64,000 nucleotides of DNA from positions 62,001 through 126,000 of the forward strand of contig NZ_SMCQ01000002.1 of NCBI RefSeq assembly GCF_004343035.1. The letters are read 5' to 3'. A program made the position numbers and the translations under genes. Origin of the DNA: Longibaculum muris. GTDB taxonomy: Bacteria; Bacillota_I; Bacilli_A; Erysipelotrichales; Coprobacillaceae. Positions 32,193 to 41,133 of this stretch are shown in pieces. Each line of letters starts with the position of its first letter. Within the stretch, counting starts at the first letter, position 1. The notes beneath the pieces are model-generated. The model was given only the letters and a program-made list of their open reading frames with translations, was not told the DNA's origin and ran no database searches.

Positions 32193-33532
32193 GATAACAC
32201 CTCCATTGGACATAGAGTCGTTTTTATAACTTGCCAATTTTCATCATAATAAACAACCTTTATTGTTTTTATGTTTTTCACAGGTTCTTTAATAAAATTA
32301 TGACTTGTAGATAAATCAAAACTATCATCCAGCATCCCATATTCCCTTAAAAGAAAATCATTATCACCATACAAGAGTTGAATACCATAAATATTAAGAT
32401 TGTTATTTTTTATATAAACTTTTGGCAGACCTATAATTGTATTCATATCATAACAAAAATTTTCAATAGAAATATCTTGGTCTTCATAATGCATAACACT
32501 TGGCTTCACAGATTGAATATCACTTTTTTGATCATAGTAACAATCCCCTTTGTGATTATAAAGTTGAATTTGAAAGACAAGATTGGATTTTTCTACAATA
32601 GAATCATTTAGTTTATTAATATCATTATAGATATCACTATTTATATAACCTCCTGTGTACCCAATAAATGGACAACTTTCTTTATCTTCATATTCTATCT
32701 TTTGGAATTTATCATATGATTCTAAAATAATTTGATCATCTTGAATAATTTTATATCTGACTTTATCCATATTTTCTAAAAGATGATCTTTTATAAAAAC
32801 CTGAACAGCAGAGTACCTAGTGACTTCTCCTTGTACAAAAAGAGTTGTGTTTTTATGTGAATCCAATCCAAAAGGTGGAACTTTATAATCATTAGTATCG
32901 ACTTTAAAATATCGTACTTCTTCTTCATTAACTTCTTGTTGAATTGTTTTGACATAATCATCTTTTATATAAATGAGTCCTGCAACACTCAAACAAGAAA
33001 GAATCAATAATATAACAAATGACTTTTGACTATGCCAAATAGATTCAACCTTTAAATTTAAATATTCATCTTCTAAAAATCGATTAATCTTTATCAAATG
33101 ATATTCAATAAAAACCAATAGAATAACCGATACTATAAGTAAAATATTTTCTATTATCAAAAGTTGTTCTATCCAATAACTAAGAATAATCATTATAAAA
33201 TAACAAATCAAATAACTTCTATACAGTTTTCGATATTTCTTTATTTTAGGATAATCATATCCAATTTCATCAATTCCTTTAAACAAAAAATATAAACTTA
33301 ATATTAGAATTATTGCACTTTGGTTTGAAAAAAACAAAGTAACAACTAAATTGATTCCAATTAAAATCAAAGAAACAATCAAATATTTTTGTTTTACTTT
33401 GTTTAAAACAATAAGAAGTCCAATGCAAATAATCATCAAAGCAACAACAATTGGAAAAAGAGAAATATTATTATAATGAAACTGAACACCTAACAAAAGC
33501 CACAATCCTACAGCTATGATTCCTATTCCCAT
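32189..33532 (-). CDS. Large membrane protein of the LytTR operon, unknown family
   Basis: 447 aa. About six membrane helices in the first 150 residues, a seventh at about 175-192 (SFVILLILSCLSVAGLIYI), then some 250 soluble residues probably outside the cell, beta-rich with several aromatic-acidic patches. No enzyme motif is visible. The GGAGGTGG site selects the ATG at 33532. Since it is translationally coupled to the LytTR regulator and its membrane partner, it could be the sensor for an extracellular signal or the protein that the switch protects. Not recognised. Confidence 0.6.
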   Translation of the reverse strand: MGIGIIAVGLWLLLGVQFHYNNISLFPIVVALMIICIGLLIVLNKVKQKYLIVSLILIGINLVVTLFFSNQSAIILILSLYFLFKGIDEIGYDYPKIKKYRKLYRSYLICYFIMIILSYWIEQLLIIENILLIVSVILLVFIEYHLIKINRFLEDEYLNLKVESIWHSQKSFVILLILSCLSVAGLIYIKDDYVKTIQQEVNEEEVRYFKVDTNDYKVPPFGLDSHKNTTLFVQGEVTRYSAVQVFIKDHLLENMDKVRYKIIQDDQIILESYDKFQKIEYEDKESCPFIGYTGGYINSDIYNDINKLNDSIVEKSNLVFQIQLYNHKGDCYYDQKSDIQSVKPSVMHYEDQDISIENFCYDMNTIIGLPKVYIKNNNLNIYGIQLLYGDNDFLLREYGMLDDSFDLSTSHNFIKEPVKNIKTIKVVYYDENWQVIKTTLCPMEVLS

Positions 33533-34026
33533 CAAACCACCTCCCATTAATATTAAATCATATTTATCATATTCAAAGTGAAAAACAATATTAAAATAGC
33601 CAAAATGTGGATTATGTTACCGATTCAAACTTCAATTTTTGAGAAGATAACTTTACTATAATTCATATCTACTATCTTTTCTTAGTTTCAATCAAGATAA
33701 ATAAAATGGATAAAAACCTTATATATTGATTTTTTAATTATTTTTATGAACATCCATTATATAATATCATTCAATAAATCTACTGATTCACAATGATAAA
33801 CATGTTTGCATTATCTCTATCATATTTTTAAATCATTTTTAGTAGTTAAACATAACTATGCATTACTTTTATTTTTTGAAAAAACACATGTAAAACTCTT
33901 TTAATTCATATTATATAAATCAAACATTTTCTATTTTTATTCTAACATATTTATCACAAATGAAAAAGAATTAGCCATTATTGACTAATCCTTCTACATA
34001 TTCTTTTCTAAATATTCATAAAGTGA
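33533..34026. other. AT-rich gap of 494 bases without a gene
   Basis: I see no convincing open frame on either strand. It should hold the promoter of the LytTR operon and a weak terminator of the upstream MerR gene: ATTAGTC/GGCTAAT stem near 33971-33990, then TTCTTTTTC on the minus strand. Confidence 0.5.
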
Positions 34027-35016
34027 TCATTCTTTTTGTATAAGTACTGCTTTAAAATTTCTATCATCAATAATATGAACATGATGATATTCTAAGATTT
34101 CATATACCGATTTTCTGTCTTGATCATCCTTTTCATAAAGTGAACTATTAACTGTAAAATGTTGACCATCCAACATATTAAACTGATAAATAACATTGTA
34201 ATAATTCATTGGTCCAAAACCAATACCACCCACCTTTTTTTCAATGATTATTTTCACATTATCAATATCTTTGTAAAAATAATGCTTAGCCAATTGATCT
34301 GTTGTTTGCTTCAATATAGCCTTTATACTTTTTAATTTCATTTTATGACTATCAAAAATATAAAAATCAACATCTTGGAATTCATAGTATTTTTCATGAA
34401 AATTAATCAACATAAACAAAATCCAAAAGATAAAAGTTCCAGCTAGCCATATAATCCATCCTATACCATTTGTAAACAAATGACGTCCTAAAACACTCAA
34501 CATAGCCAGAAATATAAAACCAACAATGATAAAATAACCAAACATTTCTTTTACAAGCTGATAAGGTGTTGTTTTTCTCCCGATTGTTATAACTGAATAA
34601 GGTTGCATAAATTCTGTTATTTTTTGAAATAATGTTTTGATATCCTTATCATAATCATTATCAGCATAAAATTCTCCATCAACAACTGCATCTAATAAAG
34701 GAATGTTCTTTTGAGTTAATTTTAAACATTTTTGTTGTATTTCTGCTAAGTTTTCAACTTGTAACTGTAATGTTTGAAGGTGTTGTTCCAAAATATTTTG
34801 AAATTCATCTTGATTCAATAAAATTCTTTCTATCATTTCTAAAGGAATATCTAATTCTCTTAAAAAACGTATTTTTTTGAGTGTTTTAATATCATCCATA
34901 GTATAATTTCGATATCCATTTTCATCTCTTTTAGGATTAAGAAATCCTAACTTGTCATAATAGCGAATGGTTTGTGAATTCATTTGTAACATTTTTTCAA
35001 CTTCTTTGATTTTCAT
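34027..35016 (-). CDS. MerR-family regulator with transmembrane hairpin
   Basis: 329 aa. N-terminal MerR DNA-binding domain (MKIKEVEKMLQMNSQTIRYY, KRDENGYRNYTMDDIKTL) and a dimer coiled coil at about 80-115. At about 165-210 there are two adjacent hydrophobic helices (LVKEMFGYFIIVGFIFLAML and WIIWLAGTFIFWILFMLI), and the last 120 residues are a soluble domain. A MerR with a membrane hairpin would hold its DNA-binding part near the membrane; I know of few such architectures. The AGAGG site fits the ATG at 35016. Its promoter is of MerR type (35102-35132). Confidence 0.85.
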   Translation of the reverse strand: MKIKEVEKMLQMNSQTIRYYDKLGFLNPKRDENGYRNYTMDDIKTLKKIRFLRELDIPLEMIERILLNQDEFQNILEQHLQTLQLQVENLAEIQQKCLKLTQKNIPLLDAVVDGEFYADNDYDKDIKTLFQKITEFMQPYSVITIGRKTTPYQLVKEMFGYFIIVGFIFLAMLSVLGRHLFTNGIGWIIWLAGTFIFWILFMLINFHEKYYEFQDVDFYIFDSHKMKLKSIKAILKQTTDQLAKHYFYKDIDNVKIIIEKKVGGIGFGPMNYYNVIYQFNMLDGQHFTVNSSLYEKDDQDRKSVYEILEYHHVHIIDDRNFKAVLIQKE

Positions 35017-35080
35017 TATAATCATCCTCTCTTGTATAAACCGAAAAATAAACGCTAATTTGATTGTTAATTCTATTCAT
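34997..35080 (-). CDS. Possible leader peptide of the membrane MerR gene
   Basis: 27-codon frame starting MNRINNQISVYFSVYTRED, with AAGGAAG seven bases before its ATG. It lies just downstream of the MerR-type promoter and ends inside the MerR gene, overlapping its start in another frame. Such an arrangement could couple or dampen translation of the regulator. Could be chance. Confidence 0.3.
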   Translation of the reverse strand: MNRINNQISVYFSVYTREDDYNENQRS

Positions 35081-35101
35081 ATATTTCTTCCTTTCAATCA
35101 A

Positions 35102-35132
35102 ACCATACACCCTTCAACAACTATAAGGTCAA
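35102..35132 (-). promoter_or_regulatory. MerR-type promoter and operator
   Basis: On the minus strand TTGACC and TATGGT are separated by 19 bases, and a 21-bp imperfect palindrome with ACCTT/AAGGGT ends (35109-35129) fills the spacer. This is close to classical MerR operators. It lies about 85 bases upstream of the regulator start. Confidence 0.75.
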
Positions 35133-35395
35133 TACAATTTCATAAAATAATTTTATATTTTTAAATTTTTATTCTTCTAGCACAGTTATATCATCATAAA
35201 ACAAAGAAAAATATAATAGCTTTTTTAAAAGTTATTAATTCATGCATTATAAAAAAATGATTTGATTATTCAAATCAATTAGACAATTTCCTATTCCTAA
35301 AATAATCCCCATATAAAATTTCCTTTTTTATATTATCTCACAAAAACAATATCATAAGAAGTTTTTTATATAAATTTATGAACCTAAGCAATAAC
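35133..35395. other. AT-rich gap without a gene
   Basis: I find no supported feature between the MerR operator and the next terminator. Confidence 0.4.
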
Positions 35396-35421
35396 AAAAA
35401 AATCTCAATCGAGATTTTTTT
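35396..35421 (-). terminator. Terminator of the zinc-ribbon protein gene
   Basis: AAAAAAATCTC pairs with GAGATTTTTTT around AATC; it contains the stop codon of the gene. Confidence 0.9.
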
Positions 35422-35728
35422 CACTTTCTTCTTTAAATAATGTTCTTACACAATCACGAGCTTGTTCAATATAAGCATAAGGAACAAAGATTTGATATCT
35501 TTCAAATAAAGGTCCTACTTTCAATGCCATTCCAGCTCCCATAGATGTTGTATAAGTATAAGGAATTTGATTATTTTCTAAAACTTCAATCAGCATTTCT
35601 GCCCACATCACTTCTTTTTCAATCAAGAAACATTCATCATCAGGTTCAACTTCTCTTAAATGAGACTTACCACAAATATCACAACAATCATTTTCATTTA
35701 AAGCTCTGCATCTTTCACAATAATACAT
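35405..35728 (-). CDS. Zinc-ribbon plus DUF2007-like protein
   Basis: 107 aa. Starts MYYCERCRALNENDCCDICGK, a CxxC...CxxC zinc ribbon, followed by a DUF2007-like ferredoxin-fold domain (SIGNAL-type LIEVLENNQIPYTY and YQIFVPYAYIEQAR). Such proteins are small putative signal transducers of unknown partner. The open frame is longer, but AAGGG fits the ATG at 35728. Single gene. Confidence 0.75.
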   Translation of the reverse strand: MYYCERCRALNENDCCDICGKSHLREVEPDDECFLIEKEVMWAEMLIEVLENNQIPYTYTTSMGAGMALKVGPLFERYQIFVPYAYIEQARDCVRTLFKEESEKNLD

Positions 35729-35866
35729 ATCATCATCCCTTCCTACTTCTATTTTACTACATTTATTTATCATAAGAAAAGAAAATCAACTTCCTATGAG
35801 AAATTGATTTTAACCATTAGAGATATATGATAAAATAATTGCGAAATAAAAGACAAATCAATCATA

Positions 35867-36064
35867 TTATTTAATAATTGTCACAATATCTTGGATATCA
35901 CAATCTAAAATTGAACATAAATCAGCAATCGTATTAAGTGTTACACTTTTATTTTTTCTTAAAGCATCTAATGTCCCACGACTGACATGATATTTATTTA
36001 TTAATTCATATTGCGAAATTCCTTTAACAATTAATGTATGAAAAAAAGGTTCAAAACTAATCAT
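35867..36064 (-). CDS. Small XRE-type (Cro-like) DNA-binding protein
   Basis: 65 aa, a single helix-turn-helix domain: GISQYELINKYHVSRGTLDALRK (shown to show the HTH; split here as GISQYELINKYHVSRG and TLDALRK) and ITD-like end CSILDCDIQDIVTI. This form is common as a small Cro/C1 regulator. It is divergent from the gene at 36174; the shared gap has an inverted repeat that could be its operator. Confidence 0.85.
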   Translation of the reverse strand: MISFEPFFHTLIVKGISQYELINKYHVSRGTLDALRKNKSVTLNTIADLCSILDCDIQDIVTIIK

Positions 36065-36116
36065 ATGAGTTATATCCTCCTTGTATTTATTATAAGGATA
36101 AGTATTTTTATTTAAT

Positions 36117-36146
36117 ATTGCCGAACATTTGGCAATATATTATAAT
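36117..36146 (+). promoter_or_regulatory. Inverted repeat and -10 in the divergent gap
   Basis: ATTGCC-N8-GGCAAT (36117-36136) is followed at 36141-36146 by TATAAT. A plausible operator of the XRE protein acting on the gene at 36174; inference. Confidence 0.4.
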
Positions 36147-36173
36147 AGATTCGAGATGAAAAGAGGTTAGATT

Positions 36174-36368
36174 ATGGAAAAAACAGTTGAATTATTACAT
36201 GAAACATCAAAAAGATTAGCTCAAACAATTGATATGATTGATATCTTGTCACTTGCCTGTTCATCAGTAGAAAAAGCTGATCTTATAGGTCCTTTAGAAA
36301 TTATGAAAAGAGATTTACAAGATCTCTATTTTCAAATTGATGAAGTCTTATATGAAGATAACCAATGA
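36174..36368 (+). CDS. Small helical protein, unknown
   Basis: 64 aa, acidic and probably a helical hairpin (ETSKRLAQTIDMIDILSLAC ... MKRDLQDLYFQIDEVL). AGAGG site before the ATG and a TATAAT promoter. It overlaps the 3' end of the MATE gene by 37 bases on the opposite strand. No family recognised. Confidence 0.65.
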   Translation: MEKTVELLHETSKRLAQTIDMIDILSLACSSVEKADLIGPLEIMKRDLQDLYFQIDEVLYEDNQ

Positions 36369-37678
36369 GAACGTCGATAATAGATGAAAAAGACAATGGA
36401 ACTTAATGTCCATGTAAGTGGATATGCCCAAAAAACCATTTGAATTTGCGGAATAATCATAACAGCAACAGTTATATAAGTGACTCGAATAATACACCAG
36501 CAAACCATCATGACAATCATTGGTACAACGGATTTCCCTGCTCCTCTTAAAATACCAGCTATACAATGTGAAAAAGCTAGCAAGAAATAAAACAAAGTAA
36601 CACTACGTGCCTGAGCTGTTCCAAAAGCAACGACTTCTTTGGTTTGATCAAACATAGAAATTAAAAATGGAGCTAATATATAAATACTAATGCCTACAAC
36701 TTCAGCAAGTATCAAAGAACAAACAATCCCAAAATGAGCACCTTTTTTAACACGCTCATATTTTTGTGCACCCAAATTTTGACTGACAAATGTTGTCAGG
36801 GCTAATGCAAAGCAAGTGATAGGTAAAAAACCAAATCCTTCAATTTTTGAATAAGCTCCACATCCAGCAACTGCCATCTTTCCAAAACTATTGATATGAC
36901 TTTGAACAACAACATTGGCTAAAGCAATAATTGAATTTTGAATCCCTGCTGGTAAACCATTATTGATAATTTGTTTAAACATAGGTAAATCAAAACGAAT
37001 ATCTTTAACATGCAAACGATAGACTTCTGGTGCATGTAATAAATGATATAAACATAAAAGTGCACTTACAAATTGTGAAATAATTGTGGCAAGTGCTGCT
37101 GAACCGACACCCATATGGAATACAGTAATAAAAACAATATCTAAGATAATATTAATGATAGACGATACAATCAAATAATAAAGTGGATGACGACTATCAC
37201 CAACAGCTTGTAAAATACCAGTTAAAGCATTATATAAAACAAAAGCCAATGACCTCATAAAATAAATTCTAAAATAAATAATTGAATTTGGTAAGACATC
37301 TTTTGGTGTTCCCATTAATACTAAGATTTTAGGAGCAAAAATCACACCAACAACACTCAATAAAAGACCAGAGATAATCCCTAAAGCAACTGTTGTATGA
37401 ATTGAACGATGAACACGTAATTCATCTTTTGCTCCAAAGTATCGTGCAATAACAACCCCAGCTCCGACAAAGATTCCATTAAAAAAACCAACTAATAAGA
37501 AAATTAAATTTCCCGAAGAAGCAACTGCTGCTAAAGCTGAAGAACCCAAAAAATTTCCTACAATTAATGAATCGGCAGTATTATATAATTGCTGAAAAAG
37601 ATTTCCTAAAAATAATGGAATCGCAAAATAGATAATCTTTTTTGCGATTGATCCCTCACTCATACTTGTATTTTCCAT
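36332..37678 (-). CDS. MATE-family multidrug efflux protein
   Basis: 448 aa, normal for the family, twelve membrane helices in two MatE halves (IPLFLGNLFQQLYNTADSLI at the start; NGLPAGIQNSIIALANVVVQ begins the second half). Sodium- or proton-driven export of cationic compounds or metabolites. The frame is open 27 codons further, but that part is hydrophilic and unlike the family; the GGGGG site fits the ATG at 37678. Confidence 0.93.
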   Translation of the reverse strand: MENTSMSEGSIAKKIIYFAIPLFLGNLFQQLYNTADSLIVGNFLGSSALAAVASSGNLIFLLVGFFNGIFVGAGVVIARYFGAKDELRVHRSIHTTVALGIISGLLLSVVGVIFAPKILVLMGTPKDVLPNSIIYFRIYFMRSLAFVLYNALTGILQAVGDSRHPLYYLIVSSIINIILDIVFITVFHMGVGSAALATIISQFVSALLCLYHLLHAPEVYRLHVKDIRFDLPMFKQIINNGLPAGIQNSIIALANVVVQSHINSFGKMAVAGCGAYSKIEGFGFLPITCFALALTTFVSQNLGAQKYERVKKGAHFGIVCSLILAEVVGISIYILAPFLISMFDQTKEVVAFGTAQARSVTLFYFLLAFSHCIAGILRGAGKSVVPMIVMMVCWCIIRVTYITVAVMIIPQIQMVFWAYPLTWTLSSIVFFIYYRRSHWLSSYKTSSI

Positions 37679-37793
37679 CTCCCATTCCCCCTTGCATATT
37701 CTTATGATACGCGCCTTGCTTTTAAAAATCAATAGCCCTTTCTCTTGATTGATATACATTCATTTTCTATAATGAAGTAAAGGAGTTGATTTT

Positions 37794-38657
37794 ATGAAAA
37801 AAACACTTGTTATTGGATCAAGCGTTTGTGATGTAATTATTAGATTGCATCGTATTCCACAAGTGAGTAGGGATGAAAATATTATTCATCAAGAATTATC
37901 GATTGGTGGATGTGCTTATAATGTTGCGCATATTTTAGATAATATGCATTGTCCTTATGATTTATTTTCACCAGTTGGTCAAGGAATTTATGGAGATTTT
38001 GTAAGAAAACATTTTAAAGAAAAGAAGATTCCAATTATGATTGAAAGTCAACAGAAGAATGGTTGTTGTTATTGTTTGGTGGATGATAGTGGAGAAAGAA
38101 CTTTTATTTGTGAACATGGTGCTGAATATTTTTATCAGGCTTCATGGTTTGATCAATTAGATGCTAATAATTATCAGCAAGTATATGTTTGTGGTTTAGA
38201 AATAGAAGAAGATCATGATGAAGTTATTATCCAGTTTTTAGCTAGTCATCCACATTTGACAATTTATTTTGCACCTGGTCCAAGAATCAATGCAATTGAA
38301 AGAAAGCGTCTTATGAAACTTTTATATCTTCATCCTATTGTTCATCTTAATCAACAAGAGATTTTTGAATTTACAAAACAAAATGATTTATCCATAGCAT
38401 GTGCCTCACTTTATCAAATAACTCAGGCCCCAATCATTGTCACTTTAGGAAAAGATGGTTGTTATTATTATGATGAAAAAACATCATTTCATACACCCTC
38501 TATTAAAACCACAGTTGTTGATACAATTGGTGCTGGTGATAGTCATATTGGTACAATTATAGCTTGTCGTAGCCAGGATATGAATTGGCCAGACTGTTTA
38601 ATAAAAGCTAATCAAATTGCTAGTCTTGTTGTGAGTCAAAAAGGATCTACATTATAA
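37794..38657 (+). CDS. PfkB-family carbohydrate kinase
   Basis: 287 aa ribokinase-like sugar or nucleoside kinase. The N-terminal signature is IGGCAYNVAHIL, and the catalytic motif DTIGAGDSHIGTI contains the base Asp. The protein is slightly shorter than ribokinase. Pseudouridine kinase and ribokinase-type substrates are possible; no partner gene is adjacent to decide. AAGGAG site before the ATG. Confidence 0.88.
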   Translation: MKKTLVIGSSVCDVIIRLHRIPQVSRDENIIHQELSIGGCAYNVAHILDNMHCPYDLFSPVGQGIYGDFVRKHFKEKKIPIMIESQQKNGCCYCLVDDSGERTFICEHGAEYFYQASWFDQLDANNYQQVYVCGLEIEEDHDEVIIQFLASHPHLTIYFAPGPRINAIERKRLMKLLYLHPIVHLNQQEIFEFTKQNDLSIACASLYQITQAPIIVTLGKDGCYYYDEKTSFHTPSIKTTVVDTIGAGDSHIGTIIACRSQDMNWPDCLIKANQIASLVVSQKGSTL

Positions 38658-38682
38658 AAACACATCAATTTGATGTGTTTTT
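38656..38682. terminator. Bidirectional terminator between kinase and ldh
   Basis: AAAAACACATCAA faces its inverted copy TTGATGTGTTTTT with a single base between; it overlaps the ldh stop. Confidence 0.9.
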
Positions 38683-39625
38683 ATAAATCTAAGCCATTTA
38701 AAACTTCTTTAAGTGCCTTAGCACTTTCTTGAAGTTTTTCATTTTCTTCATTGTTTAAATATATGTCAACAACCTTTTCTACACCTTGACTTCCAACAAC
38801 TGTTGGAATACTTAAACAAATATCATTTAAACCAAATTCACCTTGCATTAAACTAGAAATTGGTAAAACTGCATGTTCATTTTTAACAATCGCTGTAGCA
38901 ATTCTTTTAACCGCAACAGCCACTCCATAATAAGTTGCACCTTTACGTTCTATAATCTCATATGCACTATCTCGTACTTGTTGAGCAAGTCTTTCCATTG
39001 CTTCTTGATGATTAAAATGTCCTCTTAATTCACAAAAATGATTAATATGAATACCAGCTACTTGAGCTCCTGACCAAACAGCTAACTCACTATCTCCATG
39101 TTCACCAATAATATAAGCATGAACATCACGTGGATCAACTTGTAAATGACGACCTAAAACATATTTTAATCGCGCTGTATCTAAAACTGTTCCTGAACCA
39201 ATCACACGATGTGCAGGGAATCCAGATAATTTTAATGTTACATATGTTAAAATATCTACAGGATTTGAAACAATCATTAAGATTCCTTCACAATTTCTAT
39301 TCTTAATTTCTGGAATAATACTTTTAAAAATAGCAACATTTTTCTTAACCAAATCTAATCTTGTTTCATTTGGTTTTTGATTTGCTCCGGCAGTAATGAC
39401 AATTAATCCTGCATCTACGATATCATCATAACCCCCAGCATAAATATTCATAGGTGTTAAATAAGCACTCCCATGACTTAAATCCATAGCTTCACCTTCA
39501 GCCTTTTGATGATTTGCATCAATTAAAACCATTTCTGAAAATAAACCTGTTTGAATTAAACTAAAAGCTGAAGTTGCTCCTACAAACCCACAACCAATCA
39601 CTGCAACTTTTTGCATATTTACCAT
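38681..39625 (-). CDS. ldh: L-lactate dehydrogenase
   Basis: 314 aa. NAD-binding GCGFVGATSAF, VSNPVDILTY, and the active-site histidine in GEHGDSE identify an L-LDH rather than malate dehydrogenase; the substrate-specificity region TAGANQKPNETRLDL also fits LDH. Reduces pyruvate to lactate during fermentation. Three ATGs compete for the start; I take the one at 39625, ten bases from GGAGG. Monocistronic with its own promoter. Confidence 0.95.
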   Translation of the reverse strand: MVNMQKVAVIGCGFVGATSAFSLIQTGLFSEMVLIDANHQKAEGEAMDLSHGSAYLTPMNIYAGGYDDIVDAGLIVITAGANQKPNETRLDLVKKNVAIFKSIIPEIKNRNCEGILMIVSNPVDILTYVTLKLSGFPAHRVIGSGTVLDTARLKYVLGRHLQVDPRDVHAYIIGEHGDSELAVWSGAQVAGIHINHFCELRGHFNHQEAMERLAQQVRDSAYEIIERKGATYYGVAVAVKRIATAIVKNEHAVLPISSLMQGEFGLNDICLSIPTVVGSQGVEKVVDIYLNNEENEKLQESAKALKEVLNGLDL

Positions 39626-39654
39626 AAATTTCATACCTCCTATTGGCTATTAGT

Positions 39655-39683
39655 ATAATAGGATTTCAAGATTTTTCAATCAA
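39655..39683 (-). promoter_or_regulatory. ldh promoter
   Basis: TTGATT and TATTAT on the minus strand with a 17-base spacer, 30 bases before the ldh start. No Rex palindrome is visible. Confidence 0.6.
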
Positions 39684-39689
39684 TATGCA

Positions 39690-40340
39690 TTATGATTTTT
39701 TCTTAATTGGATGACGAATGACAGTTTTTAGATTTTCAACTTTTGTCTTGCGAGGATCACTTAAATAAATTTCATGGTGATAACGCAAAGAATCTTCTTT
39801 TAAATCATTAACATATCCTTGTTCTTCAATAAATTCATTCATTTTCTGAACACTTGTGACTTCTTCATCATAAGAACCTTTATGCATAATTTGAACACAT
39901 AATCCTTCATGATACGTTAAATACTGAGCCAAACCAACATTCAGTTCAGGCTTTTTCTTTTGAACTTCTGCTTTCACTTGTTCAAAATATTCTTCAGTTA
40001 CAAACTCAGGAAGTCGAATCATTGAATACCAATGAAACATATTTTTATCAACAATTCTTTGACCATCAAAATATCCTTCATCACCAAACCACAATCCTTC
40101 TAATGGTGGAACAACATATTCAAAATAACCATCGGGTTGATTTCCACTCATTTTACTCATTTTAATTGTATATGAAATAGCATATAAAATACCTATAGCT
40201 TCTTTATATTCTAAAGATGTATTTGGATCACCTTTCCCCTCTACCATGACATAATGAATAGGGGGAACATCAATGAATACTGGTTTTGTCTTAGGCATAT
40301 ACAAATCTTTATACTCTTTTTTATAATCTAATTTATTCAT
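39690..40340 (-). CDS. GyrI-like small-molecule-binding protein
   Basis: 216 aa. MPKTKPVFIDVPPIHYVMVEGKGDP starts the domain, split by an insert around SKMSGNQPDG and continuing to GSYDEEVTSVQKMNEFIEEQGY; this is the stand-alone GyrI-like/SOUL-type fold. Binds lipophilic or aromatic compounds in relatives. The ATG at 40340 overlaps the end of the GNAT gene by eight bases; together with that gene and the WYL regulator it may be a small stress locus. Confidence 0.85.
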   Translation of the reverse strand: MNKLDYKKEYKDLYMPKTKPVFIDVPPIHYVMVEGKGDPNTSLEYKEAIGILYAISYTIKMSKMSGNQPDGYFEYVVPPLEGLWFGDEGYFDGQRIVDKNMFHWYSMIRLPEFVTEEYFEQVKAEVQKKKPELNVGLAQYLTYHEGLCVQIMHKGSYDEEVTSVQKMNEFIEEQGYVNDLKEDSLRYHHEIYLSDPRKTKVENLKTVIRHPIKKKS

Positions 40341-41073
40341 GTATCTCACTCCATATCTTTTCTAATTTTCTTACATTCAAAACTTCTCTTGTCATAAACT
40401 TCTTTTGATAAAATAAACTATAGGTTGTCATAGGTGTTGGTGCCTGTAAGGCTTGTTCTCTTGTTTGTAGATGATGTATCGTCAAAGGGATATTTTGCTT
40501 TATACAATACTCCTTAATTTCTTGAACATATTTAATATTAAATGGACATTGATGTGTATAATACAAAACCAACCCATCTTCTTTAACGTCTTCAATCATA
40601 AACTTTGGTGCTGGTTGACCATCCTCAAAAGGATAAAACAGCAACTCATATTCTTCATTCCACTTATCAACACTATAAAACCCTTGTTTAATTAAAAAAT
40701 CATAATCCATTAAAAAAGACTTTTTCTTTGGTGAAGATAAAATCACTAATCCTTTCTTTCCTTTAGCTTGACTATCCAAAATACATTTCTTTAACAATTC
40801 TTTTGCATATCCATGACCTTGAAATTTCCCCGATACCCATAAACAATTGATATACATATAATCCTTTCCTGTTAAATGAATCCAAGCTTTTTCAATTGGA
40901 ATATATTCAATAAAACACTTCCCTCTCTCATTTAACTTTGTAAAAACCAATCCTTCTTGTATTCTTTCTTTTAACCACTCTTTTTTTGAAGTTGCTTGAT
41001 TATCTTTAGCAGACATTGCACAACAAATATGTTCTTTTTCAATATTATCTAATGTTAATGTTATTGTTTCCAT
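40333..41073 (-). CDS. GNAT acetyltransferase with YoaP-like C-terminal domain
   Basis: 246 aa. An N-terminal GNAT fold (residues 1-125) with the acetyl-CoA loop in GKFQGHGYAKELL, then a thioredoxin-like YoaP domain with VLYYTHQCPFNIKYVQEI and PMTTYSLFYQKKFMTREVL. The frame extends 22 codons upstream, but AAGGAG fits the ATG at 41073. Its acceptor substrate is unknown. Confidence 0.88.
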   Translation of the reverse strand: METITLTLDNIEKEHICCAMSAKDNQATSKKEWLKERIQEGLVFTKLNERGKCFIEYIPIEKAWIHLTGKDYMYINCLWVSGKFQGHGYAKELLKKCILDSQAKGKKGLVILSSPKKKSFLMDYDFLIKQGFYSVDKWNEEYELLFYPFEDGQPAPKFMIEDVKEDGLVLYYTHQCPFNIKYVQEIKEYCIKQNIPLTIHHLQTREQALQAPTPMTTYSLFYQKKFMTREVLNVRKLEKIWSEIHE

Positions 41074-41108
41074 ACGATTCTCCTTTACTGTATATATTAT
41101 ACCAAAAT

Positions 41109-41133
41109 AAACATGACACCCTCTGTCATGTTT
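41109..41133 (-). terminator. Terminator of the WYL regulator gene
   Basis: AAACATGACA pairs with TGTCATGTTT around CCCTC; T-rich sequence follows on the minus strand and the stop codon of the gene touches the stem. Confidence 0.8.

Noticed and set aside
33533-34026. A hidden small gene or riboswitch in the 494-base gap
   Set aside because: Short frames there lack ribosome sites, and I found no stable conserved-looking fold.
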